A stretch of 5,800 bases of DNA from an uncultured Bacteroidota bacterium (GCA_903888655.1 CAISUR010000299.1:1-5800); one strand, 5' to 3'; shown: positions 1 through 5,363, counted from the stretch's first letter. Notes: generated from the letters alone by a model not told the origin. Translations and numbers: made by a program.

Positions 1-349
1 AAAATTCCTTTTTCACCAACATATAAAAATCATTTTCCAACAATCTATACCCTTGGTCGTAGACAAAATGATAGGTGTTTCCGGTATTAGTGATTAAAAC
101 ATTGGTGAAATATTCAAAATCAAAACCTTTGCTCAAGAGTTTTCCGCGGGTTGTTTTTGATTTTCCGTCTATGTTAAGTTCTAATAATATGCGGTAATTT
201 TTACGTAATTTATTATTTACGTTGCGCATATAATTAGTGCTGTCTTTGTTTATTTTATTGTTGTAGGCATTGCGACAAGCATCGCTACAGAACTTTTTGT
301 CCTCACGACCTACAATTTTTTCGTTACATTCTAAACAGGTTTTTGACAT
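1..349 (-). CDS. Small zinc-ribbon protein, partial (C-terminus beyond the left edge)
   Basis: This frame is open from an ATG at 349 (minus strand) to the window edge, giving 116 codons with no stop. The start is supported by a consensus promoter a short distance upstream. The N-terminus carries two cysteine pairs, CLEC (Cys5, Cys8) and KFCSDACRNAY (Cys21, Cys25), which together form a treble-clef or zinc-ribbon site of the kind annotated as DUF2116-like. The rest is basic up to about residue 72 (KLRKNYR, then KSKTTRGKLL), followed by an aromatic-rich segment (FDFEYF, YHFVYDQGYR, NDFYMLV). There is no signal peptide or membrane segment, so it is probably cytoplasmic. From memory, similar flavobacterial proteins are about 120 residues, so only a few residues are probably missing. 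No specific function is known to me; nucleic-acid binding is an inference from the zinc ribbon and basic stretch. It diverges from ssb, which need not mean a shared role. Confidence 0.85.
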   Translation of the reverse strand, partial: MSKTCLECNEKIVGREDKKFCSDACRNAYNNKINKDSTNYMRNVNNKLRKNYRILLELNIDGKSKTTRGKLLSKGFDFEYFTNVLITNTGNTYHFVYDQGYRLLENDFYMLVKKEF

Positions 350-371
350 ATATACATCTTTTAAAATCAAC

Positions 372-401
372 CAAATATAATAAAATATTTCCATTTACAA
401 A
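372..401 (-). promoter_or_regulatory. Bacteroidota-type promoter of the zinc-ribbon gene
   Basis: Read on the minus strand, TATATTTG (plus 372-379) matches the -7 consensus TAnnTTTG exactly. TTTG (plus 398-401) sits 18 bases upstream, in the position of the -33 element. Transcription would start near 366, leaving a leader of under 20 bases before the ATG at 349. The -33 element lies inside the first copy of a phased TTACAA array, so a protein bound there could compete with RNA polymerase. Confidence 0.6.
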
Positions 402-446
402 CGCTTACAAATAGTTACAACCGAAAGTAAGTGCGTAACAACCGAA
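395..446. repeat. Phased TTACAA / GTnACAACCGAA direct repeats
   Basis: TTACAA occurs at 395-400, 405-410 and 415-420, exactly one 10-bp turn apart. The third copy is also the start of GTTACAACCGAA (414-425), which recurs with one mismatch as GTAACAACCGAA (435-446), 21 bp or two turns further on. A weaker half copy, GTCACAAC, lies at 462-469. The array sits between the divergent zinc-ribbon and ssb genes and overlaps the -33 element of the former. An operator or architectural-protein site is an inference. Confidence 0.5.
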
Positions 447-592
447 TAAATTTTGGTAGTCGTCACAACTTTGCATCGTCGGAATGAAACAATAACAATT
501 GCAAAAATCAATTTCAATGACAAAAACAATTTTAAAGTTCAAGATGACAAAACAATTATGTATAACACTAACATTTTAATTTTTTACACGCC

Positions 593-925
593 ATGAATGC
601 ATTAAGAAACAAAGTTCAATTAATTGGACACGTAGGTCAAGAGCCAGAAATCAAAACTCTAGAAGGAGGAAGAAAACTGGCAAACATCACTATCGCTACC
701 AACGAGGTGTATTACAAAGAAAACGGAGACAAAGTTGAAAACACCGAATGGCACCGTGTGGTGGCTTGGGGGAAAACTGCCGAAATCATCGAGAAGTATG
801 TAATAAAAGGGAAAGAAATTGCCGTTGAAGGAAAACTAACACATCGTAGTTATGACGATAAAAATGGCGATAAACGCTATATCACCGAAGTGGTAGCGAA
901 TGATGTTTTATTATTAGGGAAATAA
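593..925 (+). CDS. ssb: Single-stranded DNA-binding protein, short tail-less form
   Basis: This 110-residue protein is a single OB fold. It binds single-stranded DNA and protects it during replication, recombination and repair. Recognisable family blocks are NKVQLIGHVGQEPE (6-19), the ATNE strand (35-38), TEWHRVVAWGK (51-61), KGKEIAVEGKL (72-82) and ITEVVANDVLLLG (97-109). Aligned by eye to E. coli SSB, Trp54 is kept as Trp53 and His55 as His54, Phe60 is replaced by Trp59, and Trp40 and Trp88 appear as Tyr40 and Tyr87, so the base-stacking positions remain aromatic. The protein ends at the OB fold. The disordered linker and acidic DDIPF-like tip that recruit repair proteins are absent, and a stop codon directly follows the last strand. 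It is therefore probably a secondary SSB paralogue beside a full-length one elsewhere (inference). The ATG at 593 gives the usual MNxLRNKVQLIG start; no Shine-Dalgarno sequence is visible. A poor -7 candidate, CAACTTTG, lies at 466-473. Confidence 0.93.
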   Translation: MNALRNKVQLIGHVGQEPEIKTLEGGRKLANITIATNEVYYKENGDKVENTEWHRVVAWGKTAEIIEKYVIKGKEIAVEGKLTHRSYDDKNGDKRYITEVVANDVLLLGK

Positions 926-934
926 GTGCTGAAG

Positions 935-974
935 TTAGTAAACTACCTCGGGCAAAATCCGAGGTAGTAACTAA
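935..974. repeat. Inverted repeat (hairpin) just after ssb
   Basis: ACTACCTCGG (942-951) and CCGAGGTAGT (959-968) are perfect inverted repeats around a 7-base loop. The pairing can extend to TTAGT (935-939) and ACTAA (970-974) with an asymmetric bulge. It starts 16 bases after the ssb stop region and is much more GC-rich than its surroundings. It is followed on the plus strand by an A-run, not a T-run, so it is not a canonical intrinsic terminator for ssb. It could still block 3' exonucleases and stabilise the ssb mRNA end (inference). Confidence 0.6.
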
Positions 975-1005
975 AAAAACAGCCATTGATTCACAGATTA
1001 AAAAG

Positions 1006-1116
1006 ATTTTAGAACTCAAATAAATCATAGGATTTGGAACTACTAAAATTGAAAAGTATGGAGATGAAATTTTATCATTTTTAATGCTTTTTAATACTTG
1101 CTTCATTTGTTTTTAA
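1006..1116 (+). pseudogene. Remnant of an HRDC-type helicase C-terminus
   Basis: The frame reading GGA at 1030-1032 encodes GFGTTKIEKYGDEIL (1030-1074). This closely resembles the closing helix-hairpin of HRDC domains at the ends of RecQ-like and related Bacteroidota helicases, whose general pattern is I-x-G-x-G-x-x-K-x-E-K-Y-G-x-x-I-L. The same frame upstream gives IKKILELK but is broken by TAA at 1021-1023, and no start codon or helicase motor precedes it. Its stop (1114-1116) falls at the foot of a strong terminator, which is what the true end of a gene would look like. I infer a gene eroded by deletion and nonsense mutation. The match is short and judged from memory, so it could be coincidence. 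Confidence 0.42.
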
Positions 1117-1153
1117 AAAGCGATAAGAATTTTCTTGTCGCTTTTTTCTTTTT
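1115..1153 (+). terminator. Intrinsic terminator
   Basis: AAAAAGCGATAAG (1115-1127) pairs with CTTGTCGCTTTTT (1134-1146) over 13 bp with a single T·G wobble and a 6-base loop. A T-rich tract follows to 1153. It would end transcription coming from ssb and from the helicase-like remnant. The A-run on the left arm may also give weak activity in the other direction. Confidence 0.82.
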
Positions 1154-1184
1154 CATTTAACCTAAAAAATAAAAGTTTTTAACA

Positions 1185-1198
1185 CGAAAACGTTTTCG
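1185..1198. promoter_or_regulatory. Perfect 14-bp palindrome, LacI-family operator-like
   Basis: CGAAAACGTTTTCG reads identically on both strands. A central CG flanked by A and T runs is typical of operators bound by LacI/PurR/CcpA-type regulators, where the hinge helix enters at the central CG. It lies about 75 bases upstream of the secreted-protein start at 1275 and just after the preceding terminator, in the right place to control that promoter. No regulator gene is in the window, so function is inferred from form and position. Confidence 0.45.
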
Positions 1199-1274
1199 AA
1201 GTTGATATAATTAGCATTAATAATTTTTTATAGTATCTTTAATTATAATTCTTAAAAGCATTATTCATATTTCC

Positions 1275-1703
1275 ATGAATCTTCTCAAACAATTTGTTCT
1301 ATTACTATTCTTTGGCTGCTTTTTTCAAAGTGGGTTTTCGCAAGTAGGAATTAATACCACTAGTCCTTTAAGCACCTTGGACATTAATGGAAATTTATCC
1401 ATAAAAACAATTTCATTAACTGGAAGTAGTTCGGCTACTTTAATAAGTGATGGCGTTTATATTTCGGTAAATCCTCAAGCCACCAATCAAGAGTTTCAAT
1501 TACCTAGTGCGGTAACTTATCCAGGAAGAGTTTATATCATTAGAAATATAAATAATTCTGTAACGGCAATGTTAACCTCAGCTGGAGGAATGTTATTTCC
1601 AAAAAATTCTACTTCAGGGTCCAATCAAATTTACATGTACGAAAACAATTCAAGAAGTGTGATTGTCGTTAGCGATGGTTTCAATTGGACTTACTTTAAT
1701 TAA
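1275..1703 (+). CDS. Small secreted surface protein, tail-fibre-like start
   Basis: This 142-residue protein has a clear signal peptide: basic start (MNLLKQ), hydrophobic core FVLLLFFGCFF (7-17), and probable cleavage near FSQ (21-23). The mature protein begins VGINTTSPLSTLDINGN (24-40), the start typical of many flavobacterial exported proteins (usual form QVGIGTTxPxxxLDVxG) that often go on to tail-fibre or adhesin-like beta structure. The remainder is rich in Ser, Thr and Asn and ends in the strand-like block SVIVVSDGFNWTYFN (128-142). It is short for the type and has no repeat region, chaperone domain or type IX sorting domain. Cys15 inside the hydrophobic core is a poor lipobox, so a lipoprotein is less likely than a soluble or loosely surface-bound protein. 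The ATG is the only one giving a signal peptide. A weak TATCTTTA (1234-1241) may be its -7 element. Function is unknown. Confidence 0.85.
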   Translation: MNLLKQFVLLLFFGCFFQSGFSQVGINTTSPLSTLDINGNLSIKTISLTGSSSATLISDGVYISVNPQATNQEFQLPSAVTYPGRVYIIRNINNSVTAMLTSAGGMLFPKNSTSGSNQIYMYENNSRSVIVVSDGFNWTYFN

Positions 1704-1834
1704 TTTTGTGTTGAGTTAAATTGTTAGTTGAACCAGTTTTCTTGTGCTTTTTTTATCAAAATAGAATTGATAATAAAATTTCTCGGCACATATTTGCTTC
1801 GTTTCTATGCACAAAAACACTCGATCAGACGCTT
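1704..1834. other. Intergenic segment with no recognised gene
   Basis: No plus-strand coding signal is seen. On the minus strand one frame is open between stops from 1719 to 1874 (52 codons, reading for example LVEASDRVFLCIETKQICAEK) but it contains no ATG. The part from about 1790 is visibly less AT-rich than its flanks. It may be a dispersed intergenic repeat or part of an untranslated RNA; neither can be shown here. Confidence 0.3.
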
Positions 1835-1865
1835 CAACTAGTCTTATTAGGGTAGTTGTTTTTTT
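1835..1865 (+). terminator. Weak intrinsic terminator candidate
   Basis: CAACTA (1835-1840) pairs with TAGTTG (1853-1858), and TC/GG pairs inside it may add two more, with a T run at 1859-1865. The stem is short, with a mismatch. It is the only terminator-like structure between the secreted-protein gene and the next start. Confidence 0.42.
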
Positions 1866-1923
1866 GAAGAAAATTTACAACACTTGATTCTTTAAAATAT
1901 TTATATTTACCAAAAAACAAATT

Positions 1924-3348
1924 ATGGTATTAAGTAGATTTTGGCTCGCTATTTTTATTTCGTCAATTGTTTATGTTGTTTTTACTTTTTTTATGGGAAA
2001 CAGCTATACAACTGATTTTATATTAAATGGTCAAAAAGACGATCCTATTCTAATTTCAGAAAAATACCTCAACCAAGTACCTGCTTTCATAAAAGATAGC
2101 ATCGGCAAAGCCCCCGATCAAAAGATGGTTGTCCATAAAGACACAACGTATATATATAAAAGTGGCACAGTAAAAATATATTGCGGAAAGCAAAAAGCAG
2201 ACGGATTATTGCCTACTTGTAAAAGCACGTTATTAGACACTATTATTCCGTTAATTGCTTATTTAGCCTTCTTTTGCGGATTGATGCAATTGTTGATAGA
2301 TTCCGGTGCTTCCGAGAAATTGGCTAAAAAATTAAGTCCTGTTTTTACTAAAATATTTCCTTCTGTTCCTAAAAATCATGAGTCGATTTCGTACATGACT
2401 TTGAATTTTGCTGCTAATTTTTTAGGATTAGATTCTGCCGCCACACCCTTCGGACTAAAAGCCATGGAAAGTTTACAGGAAATCAATCCCGATAAAGACA
2501 AAGCAAGCGATGCTCAAATTATGTTTTTGTGTTTGCACGCTGCTGGTTTAACATTAATCCCAACTTCTATCATTGGTTATAGAGCTGCTGAGCATGCTAC
2601 CAATCCTGCCGATGTCATGTTGCCATGTATCATCACTTCTTTTATTGGAACAATTGCTGCGTTTTTGATTGTTGGAATTCGTCAAAAAATTAATTTTAAA
2701 AGTGCTTCTTTAGCAGTGGCATTAATTACCTTAATAGCAGCTATTGCCGGATTATTATTCTATATCAATCGTTTGGATATTATTGGAAAAAACTTTTTTA
2801 CCTCTAATCTTTCGGGTTTGATGTTGATTTCAATTATTGTGTTTACACTAATTTTTTCGTTTATACACGAGAAAAAATTTGCCGAAAAAAACACTACTGT
2901 TTTTGATGCTTTTGTTTTGGGCGCTAATAACGGATTGCAAACAGGAGTAAAGATATTTCCTTATGTTTTGGGAATGATGGTCGCAATTTCGTTTTTTAGA
3001 AATAGTGGTTTGTTTGAAATTATTAGCAACGGAATTTCAAAAGTTTTCTCCTATGTTGGTGTTAGTTCAGACATCACGAATTCATTGCCTGTTGCCATGT
3101 TGCGCCCTTTTAGTTCGGGTGGTTCTAGAGGATTTATGATTGATGCCATGAAGACCTTCAGTCCTGATTCCTTTACGGGCAGATTGAGTTGCATTTTTCA
3201 ATGTAGTGCCGAAACAACATTCTATGTGATTGCGGTTTATTTTGGTAGCATCAAGGTTAAAAACACTCGCTACACATTAGGAACGATGTTATTGGTAGAT
3301 TTAGTTTGTGTTATTGCAGCAATATTTGTGGCGAGTTGGTTTTTTTAA
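1924..3348 (+). CDS. SpmA-SpmB fusion membrane protein (nucleoside-recognition Gate domains)
   Basis: This 474-residue polytopic inner-membrane protein joins SpmA-like and SpmB-like halves. Hydrophobic segments are near 4-24, 104-124, 232-252, 261-281, 297-315, 345-358 and 430-472. The SpmA half shows NFAANFLGLDSAATPFGLKAM (161-181, written here as one motif whose key residues are N161, N165, D170 and P175). The SpmB half shows FVLGANNGLQTGVKIFPYVLG (330-350, key G333, G337, P346), SSGGSRGF (397-404) and FQCSAETTFYV (425-435). In Bacillus, SpmA and SpmB are separate proteins needed for spore core dehydration; Bacteroidota do not sporulate, and the role and substrate of the fused form are not established. 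Residues 25-103 form a hydrophilic loop, predicted outside the membrane, with Cys87 and Cys99 that could form a disulfide. Nothing appears truncated. A TATATTTA (1902-1909) with TTG (1884-1886) upstream is a possible but closely spaced promoter. It is a single-gene unit ending before a strong terminator. Confidence 0.88.
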   Translation: MVLSRFWLAIFISSIVYVVFTFFMGNSYTTDFILNGQKDDPILISEKYLNQVPAFIKDSIGKAPDQKMVVHKDTTYIYKSGTVKIYCGKQKADGLLPTCKSTLLDTIIPLIAYLAFFCGLMQLLIDSGASEKLAKKLSPVFTKIFPSVPKNHESISYMTLNFAANFLGLDSAATPFGLKAMESLQEINPDKDKASDAQIMFLCLHAAGLTLIPTSIIGYRAAEHATNPADVMLPCIITSFIGTIAAFLIVGIRQKINFKSASLAVALITLIAAIAGLLFYINRLDIIGKNFFTSNLSGLMLISIIVFTLIFSFIHEKKFAEKNTTVFDAFVLGANNGLQTGVKIFPYVLGMMVAISFFRNSGLFEIISNGISKVFSYVGVSSDITNSLPVAMLRPFSSGGSRGFMIDAMKTFSPDSFTGRLSCIFQCSAETTFYVIAVYFGSIKVKNTRYTLGTMLLVDLVCVIAAIFVASWFF

Positions 3349-3374
3349 ATGAAGGAAAATTAAATGAATTGCAT

Positions 3375-3403
3375 AAAAAAGACTCCACTTAGGAGTCTTT
3401 TTT
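3375..3403. terminator. Bidirectional intrinsic terminator between convergent genes
   Basis: AAAAAAGACTCC (3375-3386) and GGAGTCTTTTTT (3392-3403) form a perfect 12-bp stem around a 5-base loop. The A and T runs supply a U-tract in both directions. It lies 26 bases after the SpmAB-like stop and 23 bases from the stop of the OmpA lipoprotein gene, so it serves both convergent genes. Confidence 0.92.
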
Positions 3404-3426
3404 CAAATACTATTGCTTTTATTATC

Positions 3427-4392
3427 TTATAAATCATTCAACATTTTTGAAATCTGATCTAATTTTGGTGTTAAGATAATTTCGATTCTTCTGTTTTTAG
3501 CTTTTCCTTCGGGAGTATCGTTACTCATTATCGGGGCAAATTCGCCACGTCCTGCTGCGGTAAGATTTTGTTTATTTACTTCCTTGTTTTCTGAAAGAAT
3601 ATTTACAATTGCGGTTGCTCTTTTGGTAGATAAGTCCCAGTTGTTTTCTACACCGCCACCCAATGTTCCTGTAATTTTAGCATCATCTGTATGTCCTTCA
3701 ATCAATATGGAAAGATCAGGATTTTGAGCCAATACTTTACCAACTTCTACAACGGCTGTTTTTCCTTCAGCATTAACGGACCAACTTCCTGTTTGAAACA
3801 GAAGTTTATTTTCCATAGAAACATAAACTTTTCCGTCCTTTTCATGCACGGTTAATCCTTTTCCGTCAAAAGCTTTCAATGATTTCATCAACGTTTCTTT
3901 CAGTTTTTTCATATTGGCATCTTTAGCCGCAATAAAAGATTCCAATTCGCTCAATCGTTTAGAGCTTGCATCCAAATCTGATTTTAATTTGTTTAATCGA
4001 GCTTGTTCGGCAGCCAACGATTTTTCTTTAGCTTCTAATTGCGCCAAAAGCTCGCGATTTTTATTAATGTTTGTAGCTAAAGCTTCATTGCTGTCTTTTT
4101 CAAGCGCATTATAGGATGACTGAAGGGTTTTAAAGCTTTTATCTTTTGCGGCATAATCAGCTACAAGCTTGTCGTGTTCTGCTTTGAGCTTATCATAATC
4201 TGCTTTAAGTTTGGTTCCGTCAAGTTCTAATTGATTTTTAGCTTTCGTCAAAGCCTCATTATCATCGGCTATTTTACGATTTTCTTTTTTTAATTCGGCA
4301 AACTTATTTTCTAAATCATTGTATATTTTTTTAGACACACATGAAGTGGAAAGCGCTAGCATTAATAATCCAAGGGAAATTTTTTTAATCAT
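3427..4392 (-). CDS. OmpA-family lipoprotein with a coiled-coil stalk
   Basis: This 321-residue protein probably tethers the outer membrane to peptidoglycan. The signal peptide MIKKISLGLLMLALSTSC ends in a lipobox with Cys18 as the lipidation site. Residues 24-165 are a long charged coiled coil rich in Lys, Glu, Ala and Leu. Residues 190-310 are an OmpA C-terminal domain with LLFQTGSWSVN (197-207), IEGHTDD (231-237), NWDLSTKRA (251-259), LTAAGRGEFAPI (277-288) and NRRIEI (300-305). Asp236 and Arg258 match the pair that binds diaminopimelate in Acinetobacter OmpA (Asp271 and Arg286). They are 22 residues apart here against 15 there, because of a glycine-rich insert (TGTLGGGVEN). There is no beta-barrel, so it is a lipid-anchored stalk plus binding domain. 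Which membrane face holds the lipid is not visible, though the residues after Cys18 (VSKK) would not obviously retain it in the inner membrane. It is downstream of xth on the same strand with a 181-base gap and a likely promoter of its own. Confidence 0.92.
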   Translation of the reverse strand: MIKKISLGLLMLALSTSCVSKKIYNDLENKFAELKKENRKIADDNEALTKAKNQLELDGTKLKADYDKLKAEHDKLVADYAAKDKSFKTLQSSYNALEKDSNEALATNINKNRELLAQLEAKEKSLAAEQARLNKLKSDLDASSKRLSELESFIAAKDANMKKLKETLMKSLKAFDGKGLTVHEKDGKVYVSMENKLLFQTGSWSVNAEGKTAVVEVGKVLAQNPDLSILIEGHTDDAKITGTLGGGVENNWDLSTKRATAIVNILSENKEVNKQNLTAAGRGEFAPIMSNDTPEGKAKNRRIEIILTPKLDQISKMLNDL

Positions 4393-4412
4393 TGCGTAAA
4401 TATTTATGGAAT

Positions 4413-4420
4413 CAAAAATA
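4413..4420 (-). promoter_or_regulatory. -7 promoter element of the OmpA-lipoprotein gene
   Basis: Read on the minus strand, TATTTTTG fits TAnnTTTG exactly and lies 21-28 bases upstream of the ATG at 4392. No TTG is found at the expected -33 distance, so the promoter call rests on the -7 element and position alone. Confidence 0.42.
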
Positions 4421-4457
4421 AAGTATCAAAATGGTAGTTCATCTAATACAAAATAGT

Positions 4458-4481
4458 GTTATTAACATTGTTATTAACCTT
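4458..4481. repeat. Tandem 12-bp repeat between xth and the OmpA-lipoprotein gene
   Basis: GTTATTAACATT is immediately followed by GTTATTAACCTT, two copies with one mismatch. It lies about 40 bases upstream of the likely -7 element of the lipoprotein gene, so it could be a regulatory site or simple slippage in AT-rich DNA. Confidence 0.5.
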
Positions 4482-4573
4482 GCACAATGACAATAATCTC
4501 AGATTCACAGATTGAAATAAAATATTACTTTTAAAATTTATGTTGTATTGAAAAGATTAATTTACAGTTAGTT

Positions 4574-5335
4574 TTAATCCATTTCAACCACAATTGGGCA
4601 ATGGTCTGAATGTTTAGCTTCGGGAAGAATAATGGCTCTGGTCATTCTATCTTTAAGATTTTCACTTACTAAATTATAATCAATGCGCCATCCTTTATTG
4701 TTTCCTCTTGCTCCTGCTCTATAACTCCACCAAGAATAATTGTGAGGTTCTTTATTAAAATGGCGAAAACTATCTATAAAGCCCGATTTCATAAAGCCGT
4801 CTAACCATTTTCTTTCAGAAGGTAAAAATCCTGAAACAGTAGCATTTCTTATTGGATCATGAATATCTATAGCTTCGTGACAAATATTATAATCGCCACA
4901 AATAACTAAATTTGGAACTTCTTTTTTCAAGTGATTGATGTAGTTTTGAAACTCATCCATATATTGGAATTTATAATCCAATCGGTCGATATTGGTTCCT
5001 GACGGCAAGTATAAGCTCATTATTGAGATGTCTTCAAAATCCACCCGAAGATTTCTTCCTTCAAAATCCATGTGTTGAATTCCGGTTCCATAGACGATAT
5101 TCTTGGGTTCAGTTTTACACAGAATAGCTACGCCGCTATATCCTTTTTTCTCCGCTGGAAAATAATATTGATAAGGATATCCCGCTTCTGCTATTTGAAG
5201 AATCGGTATTTGATCTTCTTGTGCTTTTATCTCTTGAAGACATATTACATCGGGATTGGCTTGCTGCAACCAATCTAAAAAACCTTTGGTAATAGCAGCC
5301 CTAATACCATTGACATTATAAGAAATGATTCTCAT
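4574..5335 (-). CDS. xth: Exodeoxyribonuclease III (AP endonuclease family)
   Basis: This 253-residue protein belongs to the exonuclease III / APE1 family, which cuts DNA 5' to abasic sites in base excision repair and can remove 3' blocking groups and degrade 3' ends of duplex DNA. The full catalytic set is visible by comparison with E. coli ExoIII: Asn7 in SYNVNG, Glu35 in LQEIK, Tyr109 in SLYLPSG, Asp148 and Asn150 in GDYNICH, Asp219 in GWRIDY, and Asp244-His245 in SDHCP. GYSGVAI (65-71) and FLPSERKW (170-177) are further family blocks. Length is normal for the bacterial enzyme (about 250-270 residues), and there is no signal peptide. The ATG at 5335 starts directly with the first beta strand (MRIISYNVNG), which fixes the start. 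It is divergent from the acyltransferase gene and upstream of the OmpA-lipoprotein gene, with no functional link evident. Confidence 0.97.
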   Translation of the reverse strand: MRIISYNVNGIRAAITKGFLDWLQQANPDVICLQEIKAQEDQIPILQIAEAGYPYQYYFPAEKKGYSGVAILCKTEPKNIVYGTGIQHMDFEGRNLRVDFEDISIMSLYLPSGTNIDRLDYKFQYMDEFQNYINHLKKEVPNLVICGDYNICHEAIDIHDPIRNATVSGFLPSERKWLDGFMKSGFIDSFRHFNKEPHNYSWWSYRAGARGNNKGWRIDYNLVSENLKDRMTRAIILPEAKHSDHCPIVVEMD

Positions 5336-5355
5336 TATTAGAATTTATTGTTTTT

Positions 5356-5363
5356 CAAAAGTA
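5356..5363 (-). promoter_or_regulatory. -7 promoter element of xth
   Basis: Read on the minus strand, TACTTTTG fits TAnnTTTG exactly and lies just over 20 bases upstream of the ATG at 5335. No convincing -33 TTG is found at the usual distance. Confidence 0.42.

Larger units (their letters stand above)
926..1274. other. Gene-free stretch between ssb and the secreted-protein gene
   Basis: No intact gene is seen in these 349 bases. They hold, in order, a perfect 10-bp inverted repeat, a decayed helicase-like coding end, a strong intrinsic terminator and a perfect 14-bp palindrome. The short minus-strand open frame across 882-1106 overlaps the end of ssb and has no family features, so it is not annotated as a gene. 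Confidence 0.6.

Noticed and set aside
388..470. The TTACAA array as a CRISPR or integron-type array
   Set aside because: Units are only 6-12 bp with 4-9 bp between them, far too short for CRISPR repeats and spacers or attC sites.
466..473. CAACTTTG as a firm ssb promoter
   Set aside because: The first base is wrong and there is no -33 element 17-23 bases upstream. It is mentioned only as a weak candidate in the ssb entry.
882..1106. Minus-strand open frame of 74 codons after ssb
   Set aside because: It overlaps the ssb end, the inverted repeat and the helicase-like remnant, and its translation shows no family features. It is a shadow in AT-rich DNA.
1790..1797. CATATTTG as a promoter -7 element
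   Set aside because: The first two bases do not fit TAnnTTTG, no TTG lies at a suitable distance, and no gene starts downstream within a normal leader length.
3914..4114. Plus-strand open frame of 66 codons
   Set aside because: It lies antisense inside the coiled-coil part of the OmpA-lipoprotein gene and mirrors its Ala/Leu/Ser-rich codons.
5072..5278. Plus-strand open frame of 68 codons
   Set aside because: It lies antisense within the well-supported exonuclease III gene.
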